From contig OY811990.1 in the NCBI GenBank assembly GCA_963681505.1, positions 2,083,472 to 2,147,471 of the forward strand: DNA of 64,000 bases. The letters are read 5' to 3'. Positions 10,795 to 26,248 of this stretch are shown here, piece by piece (within the stretch, counting starts at the first letter, position 1; each line of letters starts with the position of its first letter). A program made the translations under genes and the position numbers. A model generated the notes under the pieces. That model had not been told where the DNA came from. It made no database searches and saw nothing but the letters and a program-made list of their open reading frames with translations. Source of the stretch: Eunapius fragilis. Taxonomy: Eukaryota; Porifera; Demospongiae; Spongillida; Spongillidae.

Positions 10795-12560
10795 ATTCTT
10801 CACTGGGGATAAATGCCACCTCTGTAATTTCTAAAGCAGATCCAGACATTCTGATGACAATTCCCTGTTCCCACAGGGTAGGTATGTACATGTGAGGATG
10901 GGGAACCCAACGCCATGCATGCATAGTTCCCCAATGCCTGGCCAACTTGTGAGTGACCACCAAATGAAATTATTCACATTTCATCTTAACTGAAGATGGA
11001 TGCCACCTCTGTAAGTTCTAAAGCAGATCCAGACATTCTGATGACAATTCCCTGTTTCCACAGGGTAGGTGTGTACATGTGAGGATGGGGAACACAATGC
11101 CACGCGTAGTTTCCAAATGCCTGGCCAACTTGTGAGGAACCTCAAATGAAATTATTCACACATGTTCACTGAAGATGGATGTCACCTCTGTAAGTTCTAA
11201 AGCAGATCTAGACATTCTGATGACAGCTCCCTGTTCCTACAGGGTAGGTGAGTACATGTGAGTATGGGGAACCCAACGCCATGCATAGTTCCCTAATGCC
11301 GGGGCCAACTTGTTAGGAACCTCAAATGAAATTATTCATACATCAACTTCACTGAAGATGGACGCCACCTCTGTAAGTTCTAAAGTAGATCCAGACATTC
11401 TGATGATAGTTCCCTGTTCTCACAGGGTAGATGTGTACATGTGAGGATGGGGAACCCAACACCATGCGTAGTTCCCAAATGCCTGGCCAACCTGTGAGTG
11501 AACCCCAAATGAAATTATTAACATATCATTTTCACTGAGGATGGACGCCACCTCTGTAATTTCTAAAGCAGATCCATACATTCTGCTCTAATTGTAAAAT
11601 TAATGACAACACTTTAGCAATTGGTCTTAGTAACTCCTCAGATTTCATCTATTAATACCTGCACACCAAACCTTTCAACTAACACATGCTCCACACCAAC
11701 ACAAATCCAGGTTTTTAAAAGCATAAACATGCACTTAAATGTATCATTGTTTTGAATATTCCAAATTATAATACATCGGTCTTGCAGCACCATTCAGATT
11801 ACTTGGTTATCCTTAAAAGCGTTGTCAAGTAGGCCATTGAAAAGATGGTCCCAGGAAACAGACAGCATCCAGGAACTAGCCATGGCATAGTGTTTCCCAT
11901 CCTCACATGTAAACACCTACCCTGTGGGAACAGGGAACTGTCATCAGAATGTGTGGATCTGCTATAAAACTTACAGAGGTGGCATCCATCTTTTGTGAAG
12001 ATGAGATGGGAATAATTTCATTTGGGGGTCACTCACTAGTTGGTCAGGCATTGGGGAACTACGCTTGGCGTTGGGTTCCCCATCCTCACATGTACACACC
12101 TTCCCTGTGGAAACAGGGAATTGTCATCAGAATGTCTGGATCTGCTTTAGAACTTTCAGAGGTGGCATCCATCTTCAGTGAAGGTGATGTGTGAATAATT
12201 TCATTTGAGGTTCCTCACAAGTTGGCTGGTCATTTGAGAACTACGCGTGGCGTTGGGTTCCCCATCCTCACAAGTAAACACCTACCCTTTATGAGTACGG
12301 AACTGTCATCAGAATGTCTGGATCTGCTTTAGAACTTACATAGGTTGCATCCATCTTCAGTGAAGATATGTGAATAATTGTATTGGGTGTCACTCATAAG
12401 TCAGTCAGGCATTGGGGGGAACTACGCGTGGCGTTGGGTTCCCAATCCTCACATGTACACACCTACACTGTGGGAACAGGGAACTGTCATCAGAATGTCT
12501 GGATCTGCTTTCATAGTGGCATCCATCTTTAGTGAAGATGTTATGTGAATAATTTCATTT
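10795..12560. repeat. inverted array of 183-bp units (5 forward, 4 reverse)
   Basis: Five direct units of 179-187 bp run from about 10795 to 11590 (marker GCCACCTCTGTAA at 10815, 11002, 11181, 11364 and 11547). After a unique spacer of about 300 bp, four units in the opposite orientation run from about 11885 to 12560 (marker GGTGGCATCCATC near 11978, 12161, 12343 and 12516). Units carry CCTGTTCCCACAGGGTAGGT and TACATGTGAGGATGGGGAAC. They are similar across both arms. There is no coding potential beyond chance frames. Confidence 0.85.
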
Positions 12561-12674
12561 GGGGATCAGGTGCAACTGGTGACCCAACACACCACCCATG
12601 TATGGTGGCACACAAAGTATACCTCACCTAGATGTGATAAACATGGATTCATGTAGAGAACCACTGATTGCTTG

Positions 12675-15036
12675 TCATGATCCATGCTTCTTCTTTGTGT
12701 GACTATACAATGCACCTTTGCTACCATAACTCTTGCCGCACACTGAACAGGGAAACTTTCTATCAATTTCTGCTTTTTTCTTACGTGTGTGCTTGGATGG
12801 ATCCTGGCTTCCTTCTACATCACAGGAAATGTCCACCATCCCTGTTGCATCACTCTGCCCATCACTTCCTATACCTAATGACTGATTGTGCTTGTTCCTT
12901 TTGTGCTGGTACAAGGCCGAGTTGCTGGCATACCACCTGCCACATGTTGTGCATCGATGTGTAAGTATCAGTTGAGACCTGGGTCTACTTTTTCTTCTGC
13001 CAGACACATGCGCTCTGTCTTCATCTTCTTCTTCTTGTACCTCACTGTACTCACCATCAGACATGTGATTCTCAACCGTAGGCGGGTTAGTAATAGCTGT
13101 GAATGGTCCTGCTTGGTCATTGTCTGGTGGCAAGGGAACATTTCCAGATGTGCTCAAAGAGTTGGCCCCTGAAGTGCTGCCCAGTAGAGGCTTTGGGCAC
13201 ACACTGTCCCTCTTCCTTGGGTCAAGAACATATTCCCTAACCTTTTCATAGAGGTATAGCGACCGTGGAAGTGACAATCCATTTGGTTCTATAGTAGGTG
13301 GCATCTTTTGGCTCTGATAAGCATCTCGTATAACCTGTAAAGTTACTCCAGCCCTCAGCATGGTCACCTGGATGGGATTTGTGTCTGATGGCATGGCCTT
13401 CATGATCATCACACCAGGATGTTCTCTGTCAAATTCAAATGCATAACAGCGCCCAATTCCAACAAGCGGTCCAAACCACTGGCCCAAGTAGGCGTTCCAA
13501 TCATAGTACTTCCAGTCCTGGTATAACTGTGGTACACATGTGACGTTCTGGCCACACTGACGGACACAGTCAGCAAGATCTTCCATGTCGTCTATATGGT
13601 CCTGTCTACGGTAGTGCTTCTTGAACAGGCCAAAGTAGGAATCAGGTCGGAACATAGTGTGCCCAGGCAGCATGAAATTAAGCTGGATTCTATCATGCTG
13701 TCCTGTAATCACTCTCCAGGCTAGGTACCACATCATGGTGGTGTTCTTGTTCTGGCCCACACAGTTGTCTGCCTGAAGTGTCACACGCTTCTCTCCCAGT
13801 CCATGCAAATGGAAGAAAGCATGCACCAGACTGACCACCACCGCAGCACTCTTGCCTGCTTGCTGGGCCTCGTCTATGAGGAAGAACACTTGGCGGGACA
13901 ATGGCTCACAACATACACCAAACACCTGGACTTTGCGAGGTGTCCTGAAATAAAAAGTTCCTCTCTGCTGTGAACTATAGGGTAGAGAAACCAGTTGGCA
14001 ATAGTCAAAAGAGTACTGCATCTGTATATCCAGGTAGGCATATGAGATGAAGGGGGACAGCTGGGCCCTCGATTCCAGCCTATGTAGAATCTGTTCACGA
14101 TATGTATTTCTCATTCCCCTCCATCCCCTTTCAGCCTCCTCAATATTTGCATTGTAGCTGTCGCGGAATGCCTTGGCCTTCATGTTGTTTTGGTTGTATC
14201 TGTCGTTAATCATTTTGCGCTGCTCATCGGACAGGCTGTGCCTCAATGAGACCAACCAATGATCACACTTGTCACACAGGTCACTGCGTGCTGCTTGGAT
14301 CTTTATGTTTGAGCAGTACCTATGCCAGAGTCTGGTAAATGATTTATACTTCACTGCTCTTATTACAGTGGGACGTGTTGGAGAAGCTGGTGGAGCATTA
14401 AGTAAGGAATATTGCCGTTTTAGACCACGGGTCAATCTGGAAGAGCATGGTTGCTGCAGTACTGGTATGCTCCTCGATAGAGACTCCATAGCCTTGCAAT
14501 ACTCGGCATACACCAACTTCATCGTTTTACAGCTCTCCAGGACAAAGTCTCTGATTGCGCCTTGCAAACGTCCAGGATCAGGGAGGGCATTTATGGTTGC
14601 ATAGTTTCTAATAAATGTGACCACCGTACTCTTGTCCAGACGAGACAGGGCATGGTGAGGTACCCTACCACTGTTGCCATGGGCATGGGTTGCAACGTCC
14701 GAGTCAGAGCACACCTGCTGCATCCAGCGCTGCAATGTACGGTAAGTGGTGCGAATGACTGCACAGAAAGCATTTCTGCAGACAGGACTGGTCCACGTCG
14801 AGGCGATACTGGAATGTATTTCGAGAACCAGATTTACTCCGAATCACAGCAAGAATTCCAAAAGCAACAGCCTTTCTGGTTTCCTTGTCCAATCTGGATA
14901 ATGTGAGAGCTCGTCTTCTGGCCAAATCACCATACATCATCAAGCAGCTGTCTTTGCAGCACCCTCCTCTAGTGAGGTAGACATTGAGCAATTGTCTGGG
15001 ATGACATTGCCCACGTGCTCTTCTAGCAGGTGCACC
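12675..15036 (-). CDS. DUF7869-like RNase H-fold protein with C2H2 fingers, one frameshift
   Basis: The main frame runs 14735-12675 (686 codons). Upstream, the same protein continues in the next frame to about 15036 with GGCCKDSC, giving the usual Cys-rich N-terminal block. The two frames join near 14785-14795, which implies one 1-nt indel. The core has SFDYCQ (Asp) at about residue 248, LQADNCVGQNKN (Asp) at about 324, and PGHTMFRPDSYFG at about 361. I recall this order from the DUF7869 family, which is expanded in cnidarians and sponges and resembles DDE transposases. Two C2H2 fingers sit at the C-terminus (about residues 602-625 and 662-684). The catalytic role is inferred. Most of the frame is intact, so the lesion is recent or a sequence error. 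Confidence 0.7.
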
Positions 15037-15038
15037 AT

Positions 15039-18593
<3,555 letters not shown>

Positions 18594-20847
18594 ATGGCAA
18601 CAAGCAGTGTTTACCTTACCGCATTCCTTGCTATCGCGATTGGAACTCGGCTGAACTGGGCTCTCGAAAAACCAAATACTTTGTATCTGCTCTCGCTACT
18701 CTCCTACGTCGATAATGATACTTCGCCGTTACAGTCCCGCAAAGACGGAGCAGCTATCATCGCTGGTGCCGATCTAGCTATAGCGGAAATTAGCAATCGT
18801 TCAGACCTCCTCGAGAACTATAGGCTGGAACTTATCCCGGCTAATGACGGCTGTATCTTCAGTTGGAAGTCCGTTATCAGCCTGATCGACAACCTCTATT
18901 ATGGCCGTAAACAGATTGTTGGCATAATAGGTCCGGAGTGCTCCGACGCAGCTAAAGCGGTGGCTACTCTCACGGGTAAGCCGGAAATTGCGCTCATAAA
19001 CGTCCATCTTGGCTCAGCACCAGAGCTCGCCGATCGCTCCTTACATCCTTACAGCTTTGGGATCAATCCTTCGACAATCAATCGAATTGATTCGATGCTG
19101 GCTTTGTTTGAGTACAACAACAGGACCCGCGCTGCCGTACTGTACAGCGCGGATATGCTAGTGAATTATAATTCTTTCCTGCTATTCCAAGAGAAGCTGA
19201 ACGGAGCTGTGAACCTGTCCTTTGTCTCTCCCGCGACACCTGATTACATTCCGCTGGAGGCTCTGAGGAATACGCACGTGCGTGTAATTGTGTCCTTCCT
19301 ACGCGATGAGACTCTTCAGATGGCGCTGTGCCTGGCCTATCACATGGGAATGACGTACCCAAAGTACCAATGGATATTATTTGCGTACCCATTAGAACAA
19401 TTTCCCTTTGTATACTATGGAAAATCGTACACTTGCAACAATTCCGCGATTTTAGACTCTTTCAACCATAGCCTATCTTTCAGTACAGATATCTATTCGC
19501 AGCCCATCCCAAAATTCACGCAACTCAGCGACCGCTATGTGAGAGGTATATGTGATAATGATCCCGATTGTCTTGCCCTATTTGATGCTGTCTGGGCATT
19601 TGCAGTGTCCTTAAATAATTCCATTGAACCTTTTCAGAGGAACGGACTACCCCTCTCAAACTACACTTATGGAAACGAGAAATATACTCAAATAATTCGA
19701 CAGCAGATGTACGGGTTAAATTTTACAGGTGTGGCAGGAGGTCTCATAACATTCAATCAGCATGATGGCTATATCTCATCTGCACTTACTAAAGTATTTG
19801 AAATAACGCCTCCTGAGTACATTGTAGCCACATACTCAGGTTCTGATGGCATTAAAGTAAATCAGAGTACTGCTGTCTTTGTGTCAACAAACTTTGAAGA
19901 GGTACATATATTGGTGTCTCCCGCTCTGGCTGCAGTGTTCATTGTGGTGGATGCAATAGCTGCATTTCTGGTGTTAGGGATACATTTTGTGAACACTGCA
20001 TACAGAAATCACAAAGCTATCAAGGCCTCCAGCACAAGACTCAACCATTTTGCTTATGCAGGATGTTATCCTTCTGGCTACACTGATGTATACAATTACA
20101 GAGACCTTCCGTGTAAGTATTCGTGCCAAGTCAGTATTGTGCAATGCCTTTCCATGGGCCTTGTCAATCGGACTTACCCTGGTATTAGGAACAGTAACTG
20201 CAAAGACTTGGAGGTTGTATTACATATTCAAAAACTCCTCAAAGTTAAAGAAAAGCTATCATTTTATGATGAGTGATGCTGTTTTGTCAGTGCTAATTGT
20301 TGTCTTGGTTACTTTGGATATTGGCTTGTGTACAGCCTGGACAATATATGATCCCTACCAACGGAATGTTAAGCAAACACTACTACCTTTTGGAGATACA
20401 TTGATCATCTCCAATGAAGAATTTTGCTCATGCAAGTTTCAAGTTCAATGGATAGCTGCAATTATAGCATTTCAGACAGTGTTCATCGTCTTACTGGTCT
20501 TTTTTGCCTTCTCTACCAGACGTAATAAGAAAATGAAAAAGGAGTTCCAGACCCAGAGTATTATAGTGCTAGCTTATCTGTTGACACTGATCAGCGTAGT
20601 GGGAGGAGTCATCTACTTGATAACAGTGATAGTGGAATCAGGTGTTAATGTTTCTTATGGAATACTGAGCATTCTTCTAACAGTTACAGTATATCTATGT
20701 GCTTTCCTGTTATTCCTACCACCAGTGCTATATTCAATCGACAGTCATCTTAATCCAAACAGTCGGAGACATACTCGGCGACAAACTTTGCGGAGTCTAA
20801 TCAGAACGCTTAGTGGAGGAGACACACTGGAAACCGACGTATTATGA
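18594..20847 (+). CDS. GABA-B-type class C GPCR, single exon, frameshifted
   Basis: A plasma-membrane receptor expected to bind a small ligand outside and signal through G proteins. The start ATG is followed by a signal peptide (residues 1-24). The Venus-flytrap ligand domain spans about residues 28-430 (IIGPECS, many N-glycosylation sequons) and joins directly to TM1 (about 437-465) with no cysteine-rich linker, as in GABA-B receptors. At 20070-20071 one extra C shifts the frame. TM2-TM7 continue in the next frame to a stop at 20847, with LCNAFPW and AKTWR in TM3, FCSCKF in loop 2 and FLPP in TM7. The tail ends TDVL, a possible class III PDZ ligand. No intron is seen. The ligand-contact residues of mammalian GABA-B are not evidently kept, so this is an orphan receptor. 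The indel is either a sequencing error or a new pseudogene. Confidence 0.85.
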
Positions 20848-20916
20848 ACAGTAAGGCGTTGTCTAAATGCATGAATGCATTTATACATTTTTTGTACTTG
20901 TACTAAATGAAAAGCC

Positions 20917-20922
20917 ATTAAA
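20917..20922 (+). terminator. possible poly(A) signal (ATTAAA)
   Basis: ATTAAA, a common variant of AATAAA, lies 70 bp after the receptor stop. It is a plausible 3'-end signal, based on position and sequence only. Confidence 0.35.
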
Positions 20923-22345
20923 TGATTACAAAGGGGATGCCAGCATGGATGTTTGAAAAAACAAATTAGTTTTCAGAAACGCTTGGGGAAGGTGCGGATT
21001 GAAGCTATTCACATTACATTGTATTGACGAATGAATTAATATCATAGTGATATCCGTATATATATAACATTCTTCTTTACACAACTGAACAAGTATTGAT
21101 GCCAGAGCCCAAATGTCACAGTTCATGCTATTGATGACAGATAGACTTTTAAACGTGATGGGATATCAAGTTTGCATGCAAGTATACAGAAGCCTCAAAG
21201 ATACAATCTCAGTTCTATGCTCAATTCCTAGAATTGCATTCCTTACTTAGTGGGTGGAAAAGTGTTCAAAGGACACAACTATAAACAGTAAACGATTTGG
21301 TTTGCAGTCATTCCAAGTTGTGTTATATGGATGGGATGCGGCTTCCATCTCCCATCTTTCTGGGACAGCACTCACGGATTTGTGGTAACTTAGATGATGT
21401 TAACTATGCAAGAGGCGATCATTGCTTCACTATCGATCACTGCTTTATACAAAGTGGCCTGTTCTGAAAAGCCAGTCCGCGTCAACTGAGCTCGCCTTAG
21501 CAACTCAATACCATGAAAAAATGGATACTCAACTATGACTATGCAACTCATTATATCACAATTAGCATATGTTGTATTTTAAACATTGTGAGGTATTAAA
21601 GTATGCTTCATGTATAACCTTTTTTGTTATTTAGTTTTAAATTGTTTGATGACATCTTTTGTGTTAGCTGAAATTTATATTTACATTTGAGACTGGATCT
21701 TATCAGGGACATGATTAGTGGGCAGTATGTCATTACCCCTGAGGTAACTGGTACAATTTAAACTTTCTGATTACTTAATGCCTGGGTTCTCTAGCTTCGT
21801 TATGGACCCCAGGTAGGAGCCTGCATCTGTAAATGAAGCGCTTACATTTAAGCATAAAAGCAGTGGTCGAGTATATTTCCTGCAAAATTTTTAAAATTCA
21901 GAATGGAAATTAATTTATAGTTTGTTAAACGTCCGACATTAAATTTTGAAAATCACCGCTCTATAACTTAATTATAACTTCATATTAATGTCATTTTAAT
22001 TGCGCTTCGTTAAGAAACTTCTGTAGGTGTTGTAACAGTCAAACCAATAGCATGCACTTCAGTCATCCGACAAGAGGTGGATGCGCATCAATTGGCACAG
22101 ATAAACTAATAGTCGGACTTCGGCCGCGACATATAGTACCCGTTTAGCCTTGGGCATTGCCGTAGTTCTCTTTCAAGATGCTAATGGCTACAGTTTTATT
22201 ATTTTTTATTGTACGCTGTAAGATAATGTGACGTCACGTTGAGAAACTCATAGCAGGGCCTGTATTTTTAAAACATAACCTTGTTTTATGCATATTTTAG
22301 GAAGACCTGGTGGCAATTCATGCATGCAGTGATGTATATTCAGGG
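20923..22345. other. no gene seen downstream of the receptor
   Basis: About 1.4 kb of AT-rich sequence with no supported coding region and no repeat shared with the rest of the window. It is likely the 3' UTR tail and intergenic DNA. Confidence 0.5.
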
Positions 22346-22346
<1 letters not shown>

Positions 22347-22401
<55 letters not shown>

Positions 22402-22409
22402 TGTGTGTG

Positions 22410-22474
<65 letters not shown>
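22347..22474. repeat. TG microsatellite
   Basis: An interrupted (TG)n run of about 125 bp. The Cys/Val and Thr/His reading frames over it are artefacts. Confidence 0.95.
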
Positions 22475-22589
22475 TATGTGTAGATGTTGCATGATCATAA
22501 GGTTTCTTGACCACATCACATCATGTTGTGTAAACAGATCCCAAATTGATTTATCACATCTACAAGTCAGGAACTACGATAGTAGTTTG

Positions 22590-22745
22590 TAGTTCCTATA
22601 TAGGAATTGACCCGGGTCATGTAGGTAGCAATTGACCCGGGTCGTGAAATCATTAAAAAAACGCGACCCGTGTATAACTCGCGTACAAAGAAACGGATAG
22701 TGTAGCTCTTCGTTGCTATCGAACCAGAAGGCAAAGACGGTCATT
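22590..22745. repeat. dispersed repeat with GACCCGGGTC, copy 1
   Basis: Contains two copies of the palindrome GACCCGGGTC and continues with CGCGACCCGTGTATAACTCGCG. An inverted copy lies at about 49568-49695, including the segment for CTTTGCCTTCTGGTTCGATA. The element boundaries are uncertain. Confidence 0.6.
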
Positions 22746-22916
22746 TAATGTTTTGTTCCAGCCTTCAAACTGTTTGCTTTAAGAGAAAAAAAAAAAAAAA
22801 CTCTTGTTTTTTCTCGTCCCCAGGCCAATTCTTCTCCATCGTCGTCGTCTTCTAATTCTTCTTCTTCTCGGGATAGGAATGGTTTTTAAGAGCGCAGATT
22901 ATACCAATCGCTTTAG

Positions 22917-23225
22917 AATGTCCTGGAAGGACATCTTCAGGTATCAGATATATGAATAAAGCATGAAACTGACATACGTAATCATTACGTAATGCGGAGT
23001 TAAGCGTTCCCATGGCAACATTCACGTATAATTAGAATTGTGCAGCGTTATAACAGGTGGGAATTTCATTTAATCGCACTTTTGGCTAGCGAAGTTGTTT
23101 TTGTCAAAATGCCTTCCCGTCAACAAAAAAGAGGAGAGCTAAACGACGAGTGGAATACCTTCAAAATCGAAACGGTCGACGAGTTAGTTAGAGTCCCCCC
23201 GCTTATGTACAATGCTGATCCTTAA
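22917..23225 (+). pseudogene. 5' fragment of the Lys/Arg-exon element
   Basis: The leader (GGACATCTTCAGGTAT, CGTAATCATTACGTAAT) and the start of the protein (MPSRQQKR near 23108) match the beginning of the Lys/Arg-rich exon in units A and B, but here on the plus strand. The frame stops at 23223 without the repeat region. A second copy of the same leader lies at 23526-23830. Confidence 0.6.
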
Positions 23226-23344
23226 CATAAGCGGGTGTCTGGGAGGGGGCGAGGACTGCATAAGTGCCCGAACTTCAATTAAAGAGGCTGCGTCATAACT
23301 ATAACTTGTGAGCAGTTGCCAGTGATATCATCGACAATTCAATT

Positions 23345-23524
23345 AAAATGAGACAAAAATCCTATATTTAGCACTTCTTTTGGTTCTGTTACATTTACAT
23401 GTGCTAAATATAGGATTCTTGTCTCATTTTGCTTTCCCAAAACCTTGTTCCTTTCCTTTTTACACCACCTTTGCCTCCAATTCCTATATCCCACCAACTT
23501 TCTCGTTAGAGAATGTTTTTCTTT
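23345..23524. mobile_element. truncated fold-back element (family F)
   Basis: The loop-side arms (around TCCTATATTTAGCAC and GTGCTAAATATAGGA) and the complete right arm (to CTCGTTAGAGAATGTTTTTC) are present, while the outer left arm is missing. It interrupts or joins two copies of the Lys/Arg-element leader. Confidence 0.7.
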
Positions 23525-23525
23525 A

Positions 23526-23860
23526 AAGGACATCTTCAGGTATTAGATATATGAATAACGCATAAAACTGATATACGTAATCATTACGTAATATGGAGTG
23601 CTATGTTTAACCGTTCCCATGGCGACATTTACGTATATTTAGAATTGTGCGCGTTATAAACAGATTTGATTGTAGATTTGTTCACCACTTTTGGCTAGCG
23701 ATGTTTTTTTTTTTTTTTCAAAATGCTTTCACGTCAAAAAAAGAGGAGAGCTAAACAACGAGAGGAATACCTCCAAAGTCGAGACAACGAGTTAGAGTTC
23801 TCCCGCGTTCCGTACACGATCCCAAAGTTGAAACAAACGCGGGCGTGTGCTCGTGACGGT
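23526..23860 (+). pseudogene. second 5' fragment of the Lys/Arg-exon element
   Basis: Repeats the 22917-23225 leader with about 85% similarity and then encodes MLSRQKKRRAKQREEYLQ (start about 23723). The frame soon degenerates and runs into a G-homopolymer at about 23871-23889. Confidence 0.6.
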
Positions 23861-23944
23861 AATTGAAGCGGGGGGGGGGGGGGGGGGGAGTATGTCTTAC
23901 CGCAAATTGAAAACATCGCTGAGTCAAGCTCCCTTACCGGTTAG

Positions 23945-24095
23945 TTCCGCTTCGAAACGATGTTGTCCTTGTAATGGCAAATACGCTCGGTGCAAGCGTT
24001 GCAGCTGCGTTACATCAGCACAAGGGTGTACCAGCTGCCAGCCAAAATATCACGGTCGTTGTTGCAATGTGGATATACCGCTTACATCAAACCCG
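23945..24095 (+). pseudogene. small Cys-rich domain fragment, transposon type
   Basis: The frame reads CPCNGKYARCKRCSCV then GCTSCQPKYHGRCCN, with eight or more cysteines in regular spacing. I recall this CKRCSC/C.NC pattern from mobile-element proteins of sponges and cnidarians. No start codon or downstream domain is evident. It could be one exon of the Lys/Arg-element gene, given its position on the same strand just after that gene's 5' fragment. Confidence 0.45.
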
Positions 24096-24612
24096 CTTGC
24101 ATCGGATTCACAGATTTCAACTATTTGTACATCCTCACAGCCGGTACATTTACACTCATCGTCATCATGCTACCATTGCCTCCCTCACACCCTTCGAGTT
24201 TGCGACCATTACCGGAGTCACAATCATTGATTTCATCACTATCATTGCCATCCTCGCTACCATCTTCATCATCACATTCATTGACATCTAGAAAGCCATG
24301 AATAGTACAAGATTGCCCTGAGCTCATTGCTCCCTCTATGCATGTGGAAACAACATATGCTGCTTCATGCACAAGGTGTTTTACCTGGCTTGGTTCAAAT
24401 TACTTGGCTCCAGGAGCATGGGTTGTTCATCTGTACCAACTGTCTTTCCCTTGGTGGCAACTTCACATACTAACTCCCAGAAGAAATGTACTCATTCATT
24501 TGAGCCATCTATTGTGCCAACTAGTGACACTATTCGCGCAATTGCGGATGGTATGTGGGAGTTACCTACATTTGAGGAGATTTGCAAGCTTCAATGCCGG
24601 ACTTTAAACCAT

Positions 24613-24909
24613 ACAAGTAAATAAAAACATTCTCTAACGAGAGAGTTGTTGGTATATAGGATTGACCAATGGTGGTGTAAAAAGCATGGAAACAAGATTG
24701 ACAGAAATTTTACTGGAAAATTGAAATAGGCCTATATATTTAGCTCATTACTCAGGCATGCGCTGTTATTTTGTGAGTGTGCTAAATATAGGCCTGTTTC
24801 AATTGTCCAGTAAAATTTCTGTCACTCTTGTTTCCGTGCTTTTTACACCATCATTGGTCAATCCTTATACCAACAACTCTCTCGTTAGAGAATGTTTTTA
24901 TTTACTTGT
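24613..24909. mobile_element. fold-back element of family F in unit A
   Basis: The two arms of about 140 bp are near-perfect inverted copies. The ends read ACAAGTAAATAAAAACATTC, followed by TCTAACGAGAGAG. The apex carries CCTATAT..TTTAG. Other copies lie at 34972-35271, 29959-30234, 49091-49383 and 23345-23524. Confidence 0.85.
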
Positions 24910-25043
24910 TTCATACGTTTTTTTTTCAACCTGTCATAACAGTAACGTAGTCAATAATCAATGTAGGAAGAGCCCCTTTATCTCTTAAATGCAATAACAA
25001 ATAACTTTAATAATAATTATTATAATTGTACGAATTTGTTGTA

Positions 25044-25394
25044 TTAATGATCAATTGTCCTCGCCCGCGCCCTCGGGGACGTCCTCCTCCCCGGCCTCCC
25101 CGCCATGTTGGGTTGAGCCAGGGTGGCAGTAGCCATGCAGGTCAGGGAGGGAGCACAGGCGGCGGTGGTACCGGCGGGAGCGCAGCTGGTGGTGGCGGCG
25201 GGGGTATCGCTGCTGGTGGTGGTGGGTCTGTAGCTGCTGCTGGTGGTGGCGGGGGCAGCGCTGCTGGTGGTGGGGGGGGGGCAGCGGGGCTTCTTCTCGC
25301 GGGGCGAAGGGGAGAGGAGTCGGAGGATGAATGTCATTCTCTTCCTCCTCCGACCCCTCATTATTAAAAAAAAAAAAACCACTTCAGCTGCCAT
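25044..25394 (-). CDS. low-complexity Pro/Thr/Ser frame of unit A
   Basis: A 116-codon minus-strand frame begins MAAE and is rich in Pro, Thr, Ser and Ala, encoded by GGT/GGC-rich triplet repeats on the plus strand. Unit B has the equivalent frame (35339-35731) with the same MAAE start and similar composition, which shows the frame is kept between copies despite indels. No domain is recognisable. It may be the C-terminal exon of the unit's gene or simple sequence that happens to stay open. Confidence 0.35.
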   Translation of the reverse strand: MAAEVVFFFLIMRGRRRKRMTFILRLLSPSPREKKPRCPPPTTSSAAPATTSSSYRPTTTSSDTPAATTSCAPAGTTAACAPSLTCMATATLAQPNMAGRPGRRTSPRARARTIDH

Positions 25395-26112
25395 CTATAT
25401 GTACGTGACAGGGAGTATGATTAAAATTTTTTTTACCTTTTTCTTTTTTCAAGCAAGTTTACAGGTGAATCCACATAGAGCATTATTAAATGTTTACCTC
25501 TTTTTGCAGAGTGCACTATAATTCAGTGAGTGCATGACTGACTTTTATACCTGCAAAGCCTTAACACATGTGCAGACTGTGCTATAATTCTATTGGTCCA
25601 ATTCCATCATATTAATGGCATGTGCTAAAATTTTATTGGTCAAATTTGAAAACGCTCCAATCTAAACATGGAGGTGTAGCCTACATGCAGTAAAGATGGA
25701 TAGTGTGGGAACTCAGGAAGTGAACTACATGATAGCATGTAGATGTGGGATAAGTGAACTACATGGCTCCATGTAGATTGATAAGGATATGTTTTCAGGT
25801 GAGTAATATCTGTGGACAGGGTCTGCAGCGTTATGACTTAGTGCTGGTGGTGTGCACAAAGTCTAGGTGGTGTGTACAATGGACACAGTACCAATTAATA
25901 TTGAAATGTATATGAGATTGGCTGAGTACATAGTTTGGTGAATACCACACTTTTGCCTGTATCATGAAATGTTTTTTAAGATAAGGATAAGGAAGCCTTT
26001 TTGTACATCAGATTAAAACAATAGACACTACTGTACACACAGTTGAGTCACCATGCATGCTTTACATGTGAAATGAATGGTTTTGTGCAGATCCCTAGCT
26101 GCTGTACATAGT

Positions 26113-26194
26113 GGGGCGGGCCCTACTACCGCGTTTGGTCAGGTAGTAGGATGACAAGCCCGACCAAATGCGGTAGTAGGGCCGCCCGACTATG
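26113..26194. repeat. long hairpin in unit A
   Basis: An inverted repeat of about 30-bp arms (GGGCCCTACTACCGC... and ...GCGGTAGTAGGGCC) with a loop of about 20 bp. Unit B has the same hairpin at 40715-40793 with a shortened second arm. Confidence 0.8.
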
Positions 26195-26248
26195 CTGTAC
26201 AAATGTTACATGAACAGCTTTTTAATGTTAATACAACATGCCATAACA

